From NCBI RefSeq assembly GCF_900129685.1, contig NZ_FQWM01000001.1, positions 372,001 to 436,000 on the forward strand: 64,000 nt of DNA, written 5' to 3'. This document shows, piece by piece, positions 46,353 through 56,522 of the stretch. The position numbers and the translations under genes are program-made. Position 1 is the stretch's first letter; each line of letters starts with the position of its first letter. The notes beneath the pieces are model-generated. The model ran no database searches, was not told the DNA's origin, and saw only the letters and a list, made by a program, of their open reading frames with translations. The stretch is from Cognatishimia maritima. Lineage in GTDB: Bacteria > Pseudomonadota > Alphaproteobacteria > Rhodobacterales > Rhodobacteraceae.

Positions 46353-47165
46353 TCAAGCCGAGATAAATTCGACCCGTCGTCGCAGGAACTGCGTGGCCCG
46401 GTCTGATACCCGCTTGGGATCGCCCGTTGTCAGGAACAGGTTCTCTGTGCCCGGTCCGCGCATGGCCGGATGACGATCCAAATAGTCCTTCAGGCTTTCG
46501 GCCACTAGGTTGGCCTGACTATAGACTTTCACGTCAGGCCCCAAGGCGTCTTGGAAGGTTTCTTCCATCAATGGATAATGGGTACAGCCCAGGATGGCCG
46601 CCTCGGGATGGGGCATTTTACGTTTCAAAGCCTCGACATGGCTGCGCACCAGCGCTTCGGCCAAAATGGAATCCCCATCTTCGATGGCATCGACTACGCC
46701 GCCGCAGGCCTGTGCTTCGACATCGACGCCGATGGCGCGGAAGGCCAATTCGCGCTGAAACGCGCGGCTGGAAACCGTTGCAGGTGTTGCGAACAATGCG
46801 ACATGTTTCACTGCAACCTCGCGCGGTGGGCTATTGTCGCCCCAGTTGCGTTCGGTCAGCGCCTCGATCAGAGGCACAAAAACGCCCAAAACGCGCTTGT
46901 CCTGTGGCAGCCAGCTTTCCTGCATCCGCCGAAGAGCTGCTGCGCTTGCGGTGTTACAGGCCAAAATCACAAGATCGCAGCCCGCTTCCCAAAGGCGTTC
47001 AACGGCAAAGGTTGTCTTGGCAAAAATATCGTCCGCGTCGCGCACGCCATAGGGCGCGTGTGCGTTGTCTCCAAAATAGACAATGGGCTGCTCTGGCATC
47101 GCCCGATGCACGGCGTCATAAACGGTGAGCCCGCCCAACCCGCTGTCAAATATTCCTACTGCCAT
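46353..47165 (-). CDS. murI: Glutamate racemase
   Basis: The ATG at 47165 ([13 protein letters not shown]) lies 6 bases after AAAGGGG; the TTG six bases upstream is less likely. The protein (270 residues) has the two catalytic cysteines in ILACNTASA and ILGCTHYPL. It makes D-glutamate for peptidoglycan. Family length is normal. Confidence 0.93.
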   Translation of the reverse strand: MAVGIFDSGLGGLTVYDAVHRAMPEQPIVYFGDNAHAPYGVRDADDIFAKTTFAVERLWEAGCDLVILACNTASAAALRRMQESWLPQDKRVLGVFVPLIEALTERNWGDNSPPREVAVKHVALFATPATVSSRAFQRELAFRAIGVDVEAQACGGVVDAIEDGDSILAEALVRSHVEALKRKMPHPEAAILGCTHYPLMEETFQDALGPDVKVYSQANLVAESLKDYLDRHPAMRGPGTENLFLTTGDPKRVSDRATQFLRRRVEFISA

Positions 47166-47209
47166 CCTCAACCCCTTTCAAACGCCGTCGCTCCGCGGCA
47201 TCTTGCAAG

Positions 47210-48097
47210 TCAGCCCCTGTATTTCTCTTCAAATTCAAACCCATAGCCTGTCGCATCAATGGGCTTATTGGACAGAGCATAGGTACGGCTGCGCAGGAAG
47301 TCCATGAGACGTTTTCGATCCCCCTTTAGGGCGTCCAACTCTGCCCGAGGAAGAGGCTCTCCCACCACAATCCTGACCGGCGTCCCCACGCGTTTTCTAA
47401 ACTCGCGGATCAGAAAACCCATGCGCAGGGTGTAGTGCAGATGGCTGGCCATTTGGAACAGCCGCGTCGTTGTGCCGTCAAAAAAGATCGGCACGACGGC
47501 TGCCTCAGACTGCGCCACCATACGCGCCGTGAAGCCGCGCCAGATTGGATCAAGCGGAACCCCAAAGGGTCGCGCGGCGGTCGACACCGTGCCGCCAGGG
47601 AAAATGCCAATCGCGCCGCCTTGATGCAGGTAGTGCAAAGCCACCTTGCGCGTTTCGATGTTCAGTTTCAGCGCGGCCTTTGAGGTGTCAAAACTGATCG
47701 GCAGAATAATGCGGTTCAGGTCATCGGCTTTGCGAAAAACCTGATGCGCCAGAATGCGGAAATCACCGCGCAGATGGCTGAGGATATGCCCCATCGTCAG
47801 CCCGTCGAGGATGCCGTAGGGGTGGTTCGCGATCAGCAGCAGTGGGCCTTCGCGCGGGATGTTTGCGAGCGATCCGCCAATGACCTCTAGCGACAAGCCA
47901 TAACGCTGCATCATGATCTGCCAGAAATCTCCACCGGCTGCGACGTCCTGTTCATATCCTTTGGCGCGGTGGATCAGTCCGGGGCGACCGGTTGTGTTTT
48001 CCATCAACCGGATCATCGCGCGCCCGGCGGCTGTTTGCGCCGAATGGGCGTAACTGATGTCGCGCGCAATCGCGCGGGATTGGATGCGCGTGGTCAC
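47210..48097 (-). CDS. PlsC-like lysophospholipid acyltransferase
   Basis: This 295-residue protein has the acyltransferase motif HX4D (ANHPYGILDG), the FPGGTVST and VVPIFFDG blocks and a GTG start. It belongs to the 1-acylglycerol-3-phosphate acyltransferase family; some alphaproteobacterial members (OlsA) acylate lyso-ornithine lipid. The acceptor cannot be told. It stands between murI and a terminator behind the indolepyruvate oxidoreductase. Confidence 0.85.
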   Translation of the reverse strand: MTTRIQSRAIARDISYAHSAQTAAGRAMIRLMENTTGRPGLIHRAKGYEQDVAAGGDFWQIMMQRYGLSLEVIGGSLANIPREGPLLLIANHPYGILDGLTMGHILSHLRGDFRILAHQVFRKADDLNRIILPISFDTSKAALKLNIETRKVALHYLHQGGAIGIFPGGTVSTAARPFGVPLDPIWRGFTARMVAQSEAAVVPIFFDGTTTRLFQMASHLHYTLRMGFLIREFRKRVGTPVRIVVGEPLPRAELDALKGDRKRLMDFLRSRTYALSNKPIDATGYGFEFEEKYRG

Positions 48098-48146
48098 GGG
48101 CGCAAGTCTCCGGTCTTAGGTCCTTAAGCTGCCGCCCCTAAAAAAG

Positions 48147-48175
48147 AAACAGCCCCAGAAAAATGGGGCTGTTTT
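48147..48175. terminator. Intrinsic terminator between the oxidoreductase and PlsC genes
   Basis: AAACAGCCCC (48147-48156) pairs with GGGGCTGTTT (48165-48174) around an 8-base loop. A- and T-runs on both sides make it usable for the large minus-strand gene that ends at 48220. Confidence 0.88.
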
Positions 48176-48219
48176 CACTCTTTTGCAATTGCTGATCGAC
48201 CGCACAATGAGGTTTCAGA

Positions 48220-51200
48220 TCACTCCGCCGCCTCAAGCGTTGGCGCAAGTTGGCGCAGTGCTGCCAGCAATTCCTCACGGCGCTTGGCAAATTTGGCCTC
48301 ATTCGCGGCCTTGACCGGGCCATAGCCGCGGATTTGCAGCGGCAGTTCCGCCAGGGCCACAGCAGCGTCATGCGCAGTTTCACCCTGTTTGGGCAGAATA
48401 TCCGCCATATCGGCCTCGTACTGAGCAATCAGCGCACGTTCCATCTTGCGCTCTGCTGTATAGCCAAAGACGTCAAGCGGTGTGCCGCGCAGCTTCTTCA
48501 GCTTAGACAGCAGCTTGAACCACCGCAGCATGCCTTCGCCGAATTCACGCTTCATCGGGCGACCGCCGGGCCCTTCTTTGGACAACATGGGAGGCGCAAG
48601 GTGGAAGTTCATTTTGAAATCACCCGTGAATTGCGCCGCCGCTTTTTCGCGGGTTTCCAGATGCATCCGCGCGACTTCGTATTCGTCCTTATAGGCCAGC
48701 AGCTTGAAATAACCCTTTGCGACCGCCTCCTTCAGGCGCACATCAGCGATTGGGTCAACCAGAGCGCGGTATTTCTTGGCCAAGGATTTACCTTGGAATT
48801 TCACCAACTGGTCCGCGCGGAAAGCGATTTTGTCCTCGAGCGACTTTGGCAAAGAGACAACGGAGGGTGCCAGCATCTCTTGCGCTTTTTCAGGATAAAG
48901 CGCCGCCCAACGGCCCAGTTCAAAGGCGCGCTGGTTTTCTTCCACCTTGGCACCGTTCAGCGTGATCGCGTGGAAAATCGCGTCTTGGCTGACAGGGATC
49001 TGGCCCAGCTGCCAAGAGGCCCCAAAGATCATCATGTTGGAGTAGATCGAGTCGCCCATGGTGACCCGCGCCAATTCCGACGCATCAAACAGCAGAAGCC
49101 CGTCCTGCAAACGCGCCTGCAGTTGCAAGGACAACCGGTCACCGGGGATTTTGAATTCGGTGTTGCGGGTGAATTCGCCGGTGATGATCTCATGGCTGTT
49201 CACAACCGCACCGGTACGGCCCATGGTGGTCAGACCAAGGGTCTTTGCCCCGGCACTCACGACAAGGTCACCACCGATCAGGGCGTCACATTCGCCGGTT
49301 GCGACGCGAATGGCGCTGATGTCGTCTGGCGTTTCCGCGATCCGGCAATGGATGTGCACTGCGCCACCCTTTTGGGCAAGGCCAGCCATTTCCATCATGC
49401 CGGCGGCTTTGCCGTCGATCTGCGCGGCCTGTGCCAGCACAGCCCCGATAGTCACGATACCGGTACCGCCAACGCCGGTCATCACCACATTGTGGGTGCC
49501 GTTGATGGGTTTGATTTCAGGTTCTGGCATGTCTGGCAGGTCCAGGTTGGCAGAGGCTTCTTTGCGGATTTTTGCGCCCGACAGCGTCACAAACGAAGGA
49601 CAGAAGCCACTGAGGCAGCTAAAATCTTTGTTGCAGCTGGATTGGTCAATCCCGCGCTTGCGGCCCAGTTCGGTTTCGACCGGCACAATCGACACACAGT
49701 TGGACTGAACGCCACAATCACCGCAGCCTTCGCAGACATCGGTGTTGATAAACACGCGCTTGTCCGGATCAGGGAAGGCACCGCGCTTGCGGCGGCGGCG
49801 CTTTTCATTGGCGCAGGTCTGCACGTAAAGGATCGCCGAGACGCCTTTGATGGTTTTCATCTTGTCCTGCACATCCATGAACTCAGCGCGTTCATGCACC
49901 ATCAGGCCAGATGGGAAGGCCTTGAGGTCAATATCTTCTTTTTCATCATAAACCAGCGCGATGTTTTTCACGCCCATCGCCTGCAACTCGCGTGCGATCT
50001 GTGGCGCGTCAATCCCGCCATCAATCGGTTGGCCGCCAGTCATGGCGACCGCATCGTTGTATAGGATTTTGTAGGTGATATTCGTGCCCGCCGTCAGCGC
50101 CGCACGGATGGCGAGGGAGCCGGAGTGGGTGTAGGTGCCGTCGCCAAGGTTCTGGAAAATATGCTCGCGCTTTGAAAACGGCGCTTCGCCGACCCAGTTC
50201 ACGCCTTCGCCGCCCATCTGGGTGAAGCCGACAGAATTGCGATCCATCCACTGAACCATATAGTGGCAGCCAATGCCCGCCCCGCCCCGGCTGCCATCCG
50301 GCACGCGGGTCGAGGTGTTGTGCGGACAGCCCGAGCAATAATGCGGCACGCGGTTTGCAAGATCTTCGGCATTGTCGGCTTTTTTGGCCTCCATCAGCGC
50401 AGACAGCCCTGCCTTGATGCCATCGGTGCCACGCCCCTCTTCGATCAGGATATCGCCGATCTTTTCGGCAATCATGATCGGGTCAAGCGCGCCGCGGGTT
50501 GGGAACAATTCGTCACGGTGCATGCTGCCTGCGCCGCCTTTGTACCAGCCATAGACCCGACGCCCCTGACGATCATCAAAGATCGCTTCTTTCACCTGAA
50601 CTTCGATCAGCTTGCGCTTTTCTTCGACGATCACGATCAGATCAAGGTCTTCGGCCCAATCGTGGAAACCCTGCATGTCCAGTGGGAAGGTCTGACCGAT
50701 CTTATAGGTGGTGATGCCCAGGCGCTCTGCCTCTGCCTCATCGATGTTCAGAAGGTCCAGCGCATGCGTCAGGTCCAGCCAGTTCTTGCCCGCCGCAGCA
50801 AATCCAATCTTAGCCCCCGGCTTGCCCCACATGCGTTTGTCCATCTTGTTCACATGAGAAAATGCCTCTGCCGCGTAGCGTTTGAAATCAATCATCCGCA
50901 CTTCTTGATCATGGGGCGTATCTGGGGTGCGGATGTTCAATCCACCCGGAGGCATTTGGAATTCTGGCGTCATCAGCTTGACGCGATCCACGCGACCATC
51001 AATGACAGAGGTCGCCTCGATCGTGTCTTTCATGGTTTTCAAGCCGACCCAGACCCCTGCAAACCGCGACAGTGCCAGACCGTAAAGGCCATAGTCGATC
51101 ACCTCTTGCACGCCTGCTGGGGAAACCACAGGCATATAGGCATCGACGAGCGCCCATTCGGATTGGTGTAACACGGTGGAGCTTTCGCCGGTGTGGTCAT

Positions 51201-51636
51201 CACCAAGCGCCATCAGGACGCCGCCGTGTTTTGACGTGCCTGCCATATTGGCATGGCGCATCACGTCGCCGGTGCGGTCCACACCCGGCCCTTTGCCGTA
51301 CCAAAGACCAAAGACGCCATCGTATTTGCCTTCGCCCCGCATCTCTGCCTGTTGCGTGCCCCAAAGGGCCGTCGCGGCGAGGTCTTCGTTCAGGCCAGAG
51401 TGGAAGGTGATATTTGCAGGCTCAAGGTGCTTTTTGGCGCGGGTCATCACGCTGTCGACCGCGCCCATCGGAGAGCCGCGATAGCCTGATACGTAGCCAG
51501 CGGTGTTCAGCCCGGCGCCCTCATCGCGCGCTTTCTGCGTCAACATGAGGCGCACAAGCGCCTGCGTTCCGTTCAACAAAACTTGGTCTTTGGACAGATC
51601 AAACTTGTCGCTTAGCGAGACTTTCTGAATGCTCAT
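48220..51636 (-). CDS. Fused indolepyruvate ferredoxin oxidoreductase
   Basis: The ATG at 51636 (MSIQKVSLSDKFDLSKD) has a GGAGGGGAGAGG SD, giving 1138 residues. Order: pyrimidine-binding domain, a central TPP-binding region with CSGCPHNTST and the GDGTYTHSGS motif, a cysteine cluster VCEGCGDCGVQSNC for [4Fe-4S], and a γ-type domain (VMTGVGGTGIVTIGAVLA). It decarboxylates aryl-pyruvates, such as indolepyruvate, to acyl-CoA. The IorA and IorB subunits of archaea are fused here. A LysR gene is divergent. Confidence 0.92.
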   Translation of the reverse strand: MSIQKVSLSDKFDLSKDQVLLNGTQALVRLMLTQKARDEGAGLNTAGYVSGYRGSPMGAVDSVMTRAKKHLEPANITFHSGLNEDLAATALWGTQQAEMRGEGKYDGVFGLWYGKGPGVDRTGDVMRHANMAGTSKHGGVLMALGDDHTGESSTVLHQSEWALVDAYMPVVSPAGVQEVIDYGLYGLALSRFAGVWVGLKTMKDTIEATSVIDGRVDRVKLMTPEFQMPPGGLNIRTPDTPHDQEVRMIDFKRYAAEAFSHVNKMDKRMWGKPGAKIGFAAAGKNWLDLTHALDLLNIDEAEAERLGITTYKIGQTFPLDMQGFHDWAEDLDLIVIVEEKRKLIEVQVKEAIFDDRQGRRVYGWYKGGAGSMHRDELFPTRGALDPIMIAEKIGDILIEEGRGTDGIKAGLSALMEAKKADNAEDLANRVPHYCSGCPHNTSTRVPDGSRGGAGIGCHYMVQWMDRNSVGFTQMGGEGVNWVGEAPFSKREHIFQNLGDGTYTHSGSLAIRAALTAGTNITYKILYNDAVAMTGGQPIDGGIDAPQIARELQAMGVKNIALVYDEKEDIDLKAFPSGLMVHERAEFMDVQDKMKTIKGVSAILYVQTCANEKRRRRKRGAFPDPDKRVFINTDVCEGCGDCGVQSNCVSIVPVETELGRKRGIDQSSCNKDFSCLSGFCPSFVTLSGAKIRKEASANLDLPDMPEPEIKPINGTHNVVMTGVGGTGIVTIGAVLAQAAQIDGKAAGMMEMAGLAQKGGAVHIHCRIAETPDDISAIRVATGECDALIGGDLVVSAGAKTLGLTTMGRTGAVVNSHEIITGEFTRNTEFKIPGDRLSLQLQARLQDGLLLFDASELARVTMGDSIYSNMMIFGASWQLGQIPVSQDAIFHAITLNGAKVEENQRAFELGRWAALYPEKAQEMLAPSVVSLPKSLEDKIAFRADQLVKFQGKSLAKKYRALVDPIADVRLKEAVAKGYFKLLAYKDEYEVARMHLETREKAAAQFTGDFKMNFHLAPPMLSKEGPGGRPMKREFGEGMLRWFKLLSKLKKLRGTPLDVFGYTAERKMERALIAQYEADMADILPKQGETAHDAAVALAELPLQIRGYGPVKAANEAKFAKRREELLAALRQLAPTLEAAE

Positions 51637-51808
51637 CTTGCCTCTCCCCTCCTTGCGCGATGATACCATAGATTGCGGTCCATTTTAGGTCACAATTATT
51701 GACCTACCCAAGGGAAAATTGATACACCTCAAAAGAAACCTCGCGTCACATATTTTGTTTTTTCCCAAATTCTATTATGGGTTGGCAGAATTCTCGAAAG
51801 TTGCGGAA

Positions 51809-52711
51809 ATGGACTGGGACAAGCTAAGAATATTTCACGCGGTTGCAGACGCTGGCAGCCTCACACATGCGGGAGATACCCTGCATTTGTCCCAATCCGC
51901 CGTTTCCCGGCAGGTGCGCGCGCTGGAAGAGAGCCTGAACACAACTTTGTTTCACCGCCACGCACGCGGGCTGATTCTCACCGAACAGGGTGAATTGCTG
52001 TTTGAAGCCACACGGTCCATGTCCAAACGGTTGGACGCCGCCGCCGCGCGCATTCGCGACAGTGAAGAAGAAGTCTTTGGTGAACTCCGTGTGACCACCA
52101 CGCTGGGGTTCGGGACGCTGTGGCTGGCCCCGCGTTTGAACAAGCTCTATGCCCAGCACCCTGACCTGAACATCGACCTGATGCTTGAGGAAAAGGTGCT
52201 TGATCTACCGATGCGGGAAGCCGATGCCGCCATTCGCATGAAAGAGCCGAGCCAGGCGGATTTGATCCGCAAGCGGCTGATGAGCGTGCGCATTCGCCTG
52301 TTTGCGACACCGGCCTACATCGAACAGCACGGCACACCCGAAAGCATGGAAGACCTGTCCGATCACCGGCTGATCTATCAGCGCACCGAATCAATTCAGG
52401 TTGGGGCGAGTTCTTCGCTGACCAGCGAGTTGCTGACCTATGACATCCCTTCACGGCTGACGGTGAACAACTACTTTGGCGTTTTGCAAACGGTGCTGAA
52501 TGACCTTGGGATTGGCGTACTGCCGGACTATGTGGTCGAAGAATACCCACATTTGGTGCGAATCCTGCCGGATGTCGAAAGCGACGAAGTGCCCGTCTAT
52601 CTGGCCTACCCGGAAGAATTGCGTCACTCCAAACGCATTCAAGCGTTCAGGGATTTTGTGCAGGACGAAATCGTCGACTACCGCAAACATCTACGTGAGC
52701 TTTCCACCTAG
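51809..52711 (+). CDS. LysR-family transcriptional regulator
   Basis: The ATG at 51809 (MDWDKLRIFHAVADAGSLTH) gives 300 residues; the upstream frame is not family-like. The N-terminal HTH (LHLSQSAVSRQVRALEESLN) and substrate-binding domain are complete. It is divergent from the indolepyruvate oxidoreductase, so control of that gene is likely, as is usual for LysR pairs. The effector is not known. Confidence 0.9.
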   Translation: MDWDKLRIFHAVADAGSLTHAGDTLHLSQSAVSRQVRALEESLNTTLFHRHARGLILTEQGELLFEATRSMSKRLDAAAARIRDSEEEVFGELRVTTTLGFGTLWLAPRLNKLYAQHPDLNIDLMLEEKVLDLPMREADAAIRMKEPSQADLIRKRLMSVRIRLFATPAYIEQHGTPESMEDLSDHRLIYQRTESIQVGASSSLTSELLTYDIPSRLTVNNYFGVLQTVLNDLGIGVLPDYVVEEYPHLVRILPDVESDEVPVYLAYPEELRHSKRIQAFRDFVQDEIVDYRKHLRELST

Positions 52712-52720
52712 CTGCGCTAA

Positions 52721-53296
52721 CTAGCTCCCGTTTCTTAGGTCTTTAGGAACTGAAGTGCTGATCGACAGATTGTCAAATTGGGCGTCAACCCCGCCGCCTG
52801 ACGGCGTCTGCACCATCAAACCCAACTGAATGCCCTTCTCCACCGGAAGATGTGCGTACCGCACGAGGCGCCATAAACCATCGGCGATCTGGATATGCCA
52901 TGAAACCGTTTGGCCGGCTTTTGTGACACGCAGCTGTGCGGGCAACGGAAGATCGGGACCATTACAATCGTCGGAATAGGCTGTTGTAATCACAGATACA
53001 GCCATCACCTCGCCTGTTGGTGCGCGCTCTGCCAGAAACTTGGCAGTCCAGTCTTTTCCGCACCTAAGAAAGAACCCCGCCGCATCAAAGGTATGGGCAA
53101 TCAAGCCAGCCACGCGGCAGGAAACTGAAAAGTCCCCGTCTGGCAGCGCAAAATACACAACCGGCACGGCCATCAGATTGTCGCTACCGCCTGGATCGAC
53201 GAAATGGTTGCTCTGGGCATTCGTGGACATTTGAAGAACGCCATTCTCCCAGGACCAATCCATCAAGTGGTCATGTTCGACTGCAATTACTTTCAT
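52721..53296 (-). CDS. DUF1349 domain protein
   Basis: This 191-residue protein has the concanavalin-like fold signatures of DUF1349: WSWENGVLQM, GGSDNLMAVPVVYF, AGFFLRCGKDWTAKF and SWHIQIADGLWRLVRYAHL. Relatives may bind carbohydrate, but function is not established. It converges on the LysR gene with a gap of only 9 bases. Confidence 0.78.
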   Translation of the reverse strand: MKVIAVEHDHLMDWSWENGVLQMSTNAQSNHFVDPGGSDNLMAVPVVYFALPDGDFSVSCRVAGLIAHTFDAAGFFLRCGKDWTAKFLAERAPTGEVMAVSVITTAYSDDCNGPDLPLPAQLRVTKAGQTVSWHIQIADGLWRLVRYAHLPVEKGIQLGLMVQTPSGGGVDAQFDNLSISTSVPKDLRNGS

Positions 53297-53461
53297 CAGA
53301 TGCCCCCTTTACCAAATGGCCCACGTCCTGCCCATGAAGGTCACCATAAATTTGCGGGCCTGTCTCCGCGAAAGGTCATGTTTTCTGCGCGGATGCCGAC
53401 AGCCATGCACCCCGTGCATAGCAGCTTTGACACGAGAATTCTTGAAAGATTCATTTCCGCC

Positions 53462-53561
53462 TACTATTTCAGCCCTCGAAGACGGTGATCGCTTAGTAGA
53501 GCATCATCTTCATACCTCCCTGTTGGACTAAGGCCGAGCTTATTTGCTCGGCCCTTTTTTT
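53462..53561 (+). ncRNA. Candidate small RNA ending in a strong terminator
   Basis: The gap 53297-53676 carries no convincing gene. A TTGACA -35 (53427-53432) with a weak -10 (TTCATT, 53450-53455, 17-base spacer) precedes about 100 bases that end in a perfect intrinsic terminator. The transcript would contain ACCTCCC (53514-53520), a full anti-SD sequence. It has no good ORF. Confidence 0.4.
53532..53561 (+). terminator. Intrinsic terminator with no upstream gene on the same strand
   Basis: GGCCGAGC (53532-53539) pairs with GCTCGGCC (53546-53553) around TTATTT and is followed by C and seven T. The plus-strand gene to its left, the LysR gene, ends more than 800 bases away, so it must end another transcript. 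Confidence 0.9.
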
Positions 53562-53676
53562 CGCGGCACAGGTTTTTTGCATCGCCGACATGTTGAGTCC
53601 TGCCATTTTCTGTCATGGTCACACCATATGCATGCCCCGTCAGCGCAGGGTCGCTGGCAGATAGAGAGTGACCTGA

Positions 53677-54240
53677 ATGCCCCAAGCCCAATCCCTGTCG
53701 TGCGCCTGTGGTGCGACCCAATGGACAATCCACGATGACCGTAAAGGTCGCCATTTGAAATGCTACTGCGCAGATTGCCAGACCTTCCAGACCCACTTGG
53801 GCCACGCAGACCGACATTTAGAAAACAGTGGTGTGCGCATCTTTCAAACCGTGCCGTCAAATATCAGCTTCACCAAAGGGTCCGAGAACTTGGCGCTTTT
53901 GCGTCTTAGCCCAAAGGGCACATTTCGCTGGTACCTTTCGTGCTGCAACACGCCGTTTTCAACCTCCTTCCCAAGCCCGGCGGTGCCCTTTTGCGGGCTG
54001 GTGCTGCCCAAAGACCTAAATGCCTTTGGCCCTGTGCGCGGCCATGCCTTTACCGAAACCACAAACGGGCGCGTCAAACAGAGTGGAATGTTAGCGACGA
54101 TTGCCTCTTTCATGGCCCGAGCGCTGCTCTCGCGCATAAAAGGTGAGGACCGTCATAGGCCGTTTTTTGATGCCGACGGCGCACCGGTTGTTGAGCCACA
54201 TGTTCTGACCTTGGAAGAACGCAACGCTGCACGGCCCTGA
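53677..54240 (+). CDS. DUF6151/GFA-like zinc protein
   Basis: This 187-residue protein has the CxCG...CxxC pattern of GFA-type zinc folds: SCACGATQW, then HLKCYCADCQTFQTHLG, and a later LSCCNTPF. The cysteine arrangement is like glutathione-dependent formaldehyde-activating enzyme relatives (DUF6151). Substrate unknown. A weak GAGAG SD precedes the ATG. Confidence 0.75.
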   Translation: MPQAQSLSCACGATQWTIHDDRKGRHLKCYCADCQTFQTHLGHADRHLENSGVRIFQTVPSNISFTKGSENLALLRLSPKGTFRWYLSCCNTPFSTSFPSPAVPFCGLVLPKDLNAFGPVRGHAFTETTNGRVKQSGMLATIASFMARALLSRIKGEDRHRPFFDADGAPVVEPHVLTLEERNAARP

Positions 54241-54360
54241 GGCGCTGAAGCGAAAACTCATCGTCAGAAACGACATGGCGCATCAGCCCCCTTCCCCTTT
54301 GGTCATCCTTGTCGTAAAGAGCGCGCGACACACTCCCGCAGGGCACCACAGGGGATGCAA

Positions 54361-56520
54361 ATGCAAGATCCGATCATCACTGAAGACGTCATCGCGAGCC
54401 ACGGGTTCACCCCCGAAGAATACGCGGAGGTCATCAATATTCTGGGCCGCGACCCAACTTTCACCGAGATGGGCATCTTCTCTGCAATGTGGAACGAACA
54501 TTGTTCCTATAAGTCCTCAAAAAAATGGCTACGCACCCTGCCAACCGATGGCCCACAGGTGATCTGTGGTCCGGGCGAAAACGCGGGCATCATCGATATT
54601 GGTGACGGCGACGCGGTTGTTTTCAAAATGGAAAGCCACAACCACCCGTCTTACATCGAGCCCTATCAAGGTGCGGCGACTGGTGTGGGCGGCATCCTGC
54701 GCGACGTTTTCACCATGGGCGCACGTCCAATTGCGGCGATGAACTCTCTCAGCTTCGGCGAAACCTCCCACCCAAAGACCCGTCAGCTGGTCAATGGCGT
54801 GGTCGAAGGCATTGGAGGCTATGGCAACTGTTTTGGTGTGCCAACCGTGGGCGGCGAAGTGCGCTTTCACCCGGCCTATAATGGCAACTGCCTTGTGAAC
54901 GCCTTCGCGGCAGGTCTGGCGAAAACAGATGGCATCTTCTACTCGGCGGCGTCCGGCGTTGGCATGCCGGTTGTGTACCTTGGTGCCAAAACTGGCCGTG
55001 ACGGTGTTGGTGGCGCAACCATGGCGTCAGCTGAATTTGACGACACCATCGAAGAAAAACGCCCAACCGTTCAGGTCGGCGACCCGTTCACCGAAAAACG
55101 CCTAATGGAAGCCACGCTGGAGCTGATGCAGACCGGCGCTGTGATCTCGATCCAAGACATGGGTGCGGCTGGTCTGACCTGTTCCGCCGTTGAGATGGGC
55201 GATAAAGGTGGTCTGGGCGTGAAGCTCAACCTCGAAGACGTGCCCCAGCGCGAAGCAGATATGACAGCCTATGAAATGATGCTGTCGGAATCTCAGGAAC
55301 GCATGCTGATGGTTCTGAAACCGGAACTGGAAGCTGAAGCGCGCGCCGTCTTTGATAAATGGGATCTGGATTTTGCCATCGTCGGCGAAACCATTGCCGA
55401 AGACCGCTTCTTGATCATGCACAATGGCGAGGTCAAAGCAGACCTGCCGCTGTCCAAGCTGTCTTCCACCGCGCCTGAATACGACCGTCCATGGGTGGAA
55501 ACACCTGCTGCGGAACCTCTGGGCGATGTGCCGCAGGTCGATCCAATCGACGGTCTGAAAGCACTGATTTCTTCGCCAAACTACGCGGGCAAGCAGTGGG
55601 TCTATGACCAATACGACTCCATGGTCATGGCAGACACCGCGCGCGGACCGGGCAAAGGCTCTGGTCTCTTGCGTGTGCATGGCACTGACAAGAAGCTGGC
55701 ATTCACCTCTGATGTGACGCCGCGCTATGTGAAGGCGAACCCGTTTGAAGGCGGCAAACAGGCCGTTGCCGAGGCCTACCGGAACCTGACCGCCGTGGGT
55801 GCCTTGCCCTTGGCGACCACCGACAACCTGAACTTCGGCAACCCGGAAAAGCCCGAAATCATGGGCCAATTCGTGGGTGCCATCAAAGGTATCGGCGAAG
55901 CGGTTGCGGCGTTGGACATGCCAATCGTGTCTGGCAATGTCAGCCTCTACAATGAAACCGACGGCAAAGGCATCCTGCCGACACCAACTATCGGTGCCGT
56001 TGGTCTGGTCGCGGCGGGTGAAGAACCAATCGACGGTGAAGTCCGCGAAGGTCATGTTGCGCTTTTGATTGGCGCAACCGGCGCGCATCTTGGGCAATCC
56101 GCGCTTCTGGCAGAAGTCTTCAATCGCGAAGAAGGTGATGCGCCTGCGGTTGATCTGGCTGAGGAAAAGAAAAACGGCGAATTCATTCGCGCGAACCGCG
56201 ACCTGATCAAGGTTTGCACCGATCTGGCCGATGGTGGTCTGGCGCTGGCAGCATTTGAACTGGCAGAAGCGGCGGGCGTGGGTGTGCATCTGGACAGCGA
56301 CGCAACGCCAGAGCTCTTTGGGGAAGACCAAGCGCGCTATCTGGTGGCTTGCAACTTTGACCAAGCCGAGGCGCTGGTGACCCGCGCAGGCGCGGCGGGC
56401 GTGACAATCCATTCGGTGGGCAAGTTCACCGGCGACAGCGTCAAATTTGGGTCATCCGAAGCACCACTGGCCGAACTGGCCGAAATCTTCCGCGGCAGTT
56501 TCGCCGCAGCGGTGGCCTGA
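54361..56520 (+). CDS. purL: Phosphoribosylformylglycinamidine synthase subunit PurL
   Basis: The ATG at 54361 ([15 protein letters not shown]) is 6 bases after AGGGG and is preferred to the one at 54355. The protein (719 residues) is the small, PurQ/PurS-dependent type, with [33 protein letters not shown] and [10 protein letters not shown]. It makes FGAM in purine synthesis. It is followed two bases later by a Cys-cluster gene. Confidence 0.95.
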   Translation: MQDPIITEDVIASHGFTPEEYAEVINILGRDPTFTEMGIFSAMWNEHCSYKSSKKWLRTLPTDGPQVICGPGENAGIIDIGDGDAVVFKMESHNHPSYIEPYQGAATGVGGILRDVFTMGARPIAAMNSLSFGETSHPKTRQLVNGVVEGIGGYGNCFGVPTVGGEVRFHPAYNGNCLVNAFAAGLAKTDGIFYSAASGVGMPVVYLGAKTGRDGVGGATMASAEFDDTIEEKRPTVQVGDPFTEKRLMEATLELMQTGAVISIQDMGAAGLTCSAVEMGDKGGLGVKLNLEDVPQREADMTAYEMMLSESQERMLMVLKPELEAEARAVFDKWDLDFAIVGETIAEDRFLIMHNGEVKADLPLSKLSSTAPEYDRPWVETPAAEPLGDVPQVDPIDGLKALISSPNYAGKQWVYDQYDSMVMADTARGPGKGSGLLRVHGTDKKLAFTSDVTPRYVKANPFEGGKQAVAEAYRNLTAVGALPLATTDNLNFGNPEKPEIMGQFVGAIKGIGEAVAALDMPIVSGNVSLYNETDGKGILPTPTIGAVGLVAAGEEPIDGEVREGHVALLIGATGAHLGQSALLAEVFNREEGDAPAVDLAEEKKNGEFIRANRDLIKVCTDLADGGLALAAFELAEAAGVGVHLDSDATPELFGEDQARYLVACNFDQAEALVTRAGAAGVTIHSVGKFTGDSVKFGSSEAPLAELAEIFRGSFAAAVA

Positions 56521-56522
56521 CG

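Noticed and set aside
48250-50064. A 604-codon open frame on the plus strand
   Set aside because: It is antisense to the indolepyruvate oxidoreductase, has no family-like sequence, and follows from GC-rich codon bias.
53480-53540. A tRNA-like fragment (GCTTAGTAGAGC resembles a D-arm)
   Set aside because: No acceptor, anticodon or T-arm pairing can be drawn; the similarity is limited to one arm.
55102-56412. A 436-codon open frame on the minus strand
   Set aside because: It lies fully within purL on the other strand and reads as a shadow; purL is intact and has the full family motifs.
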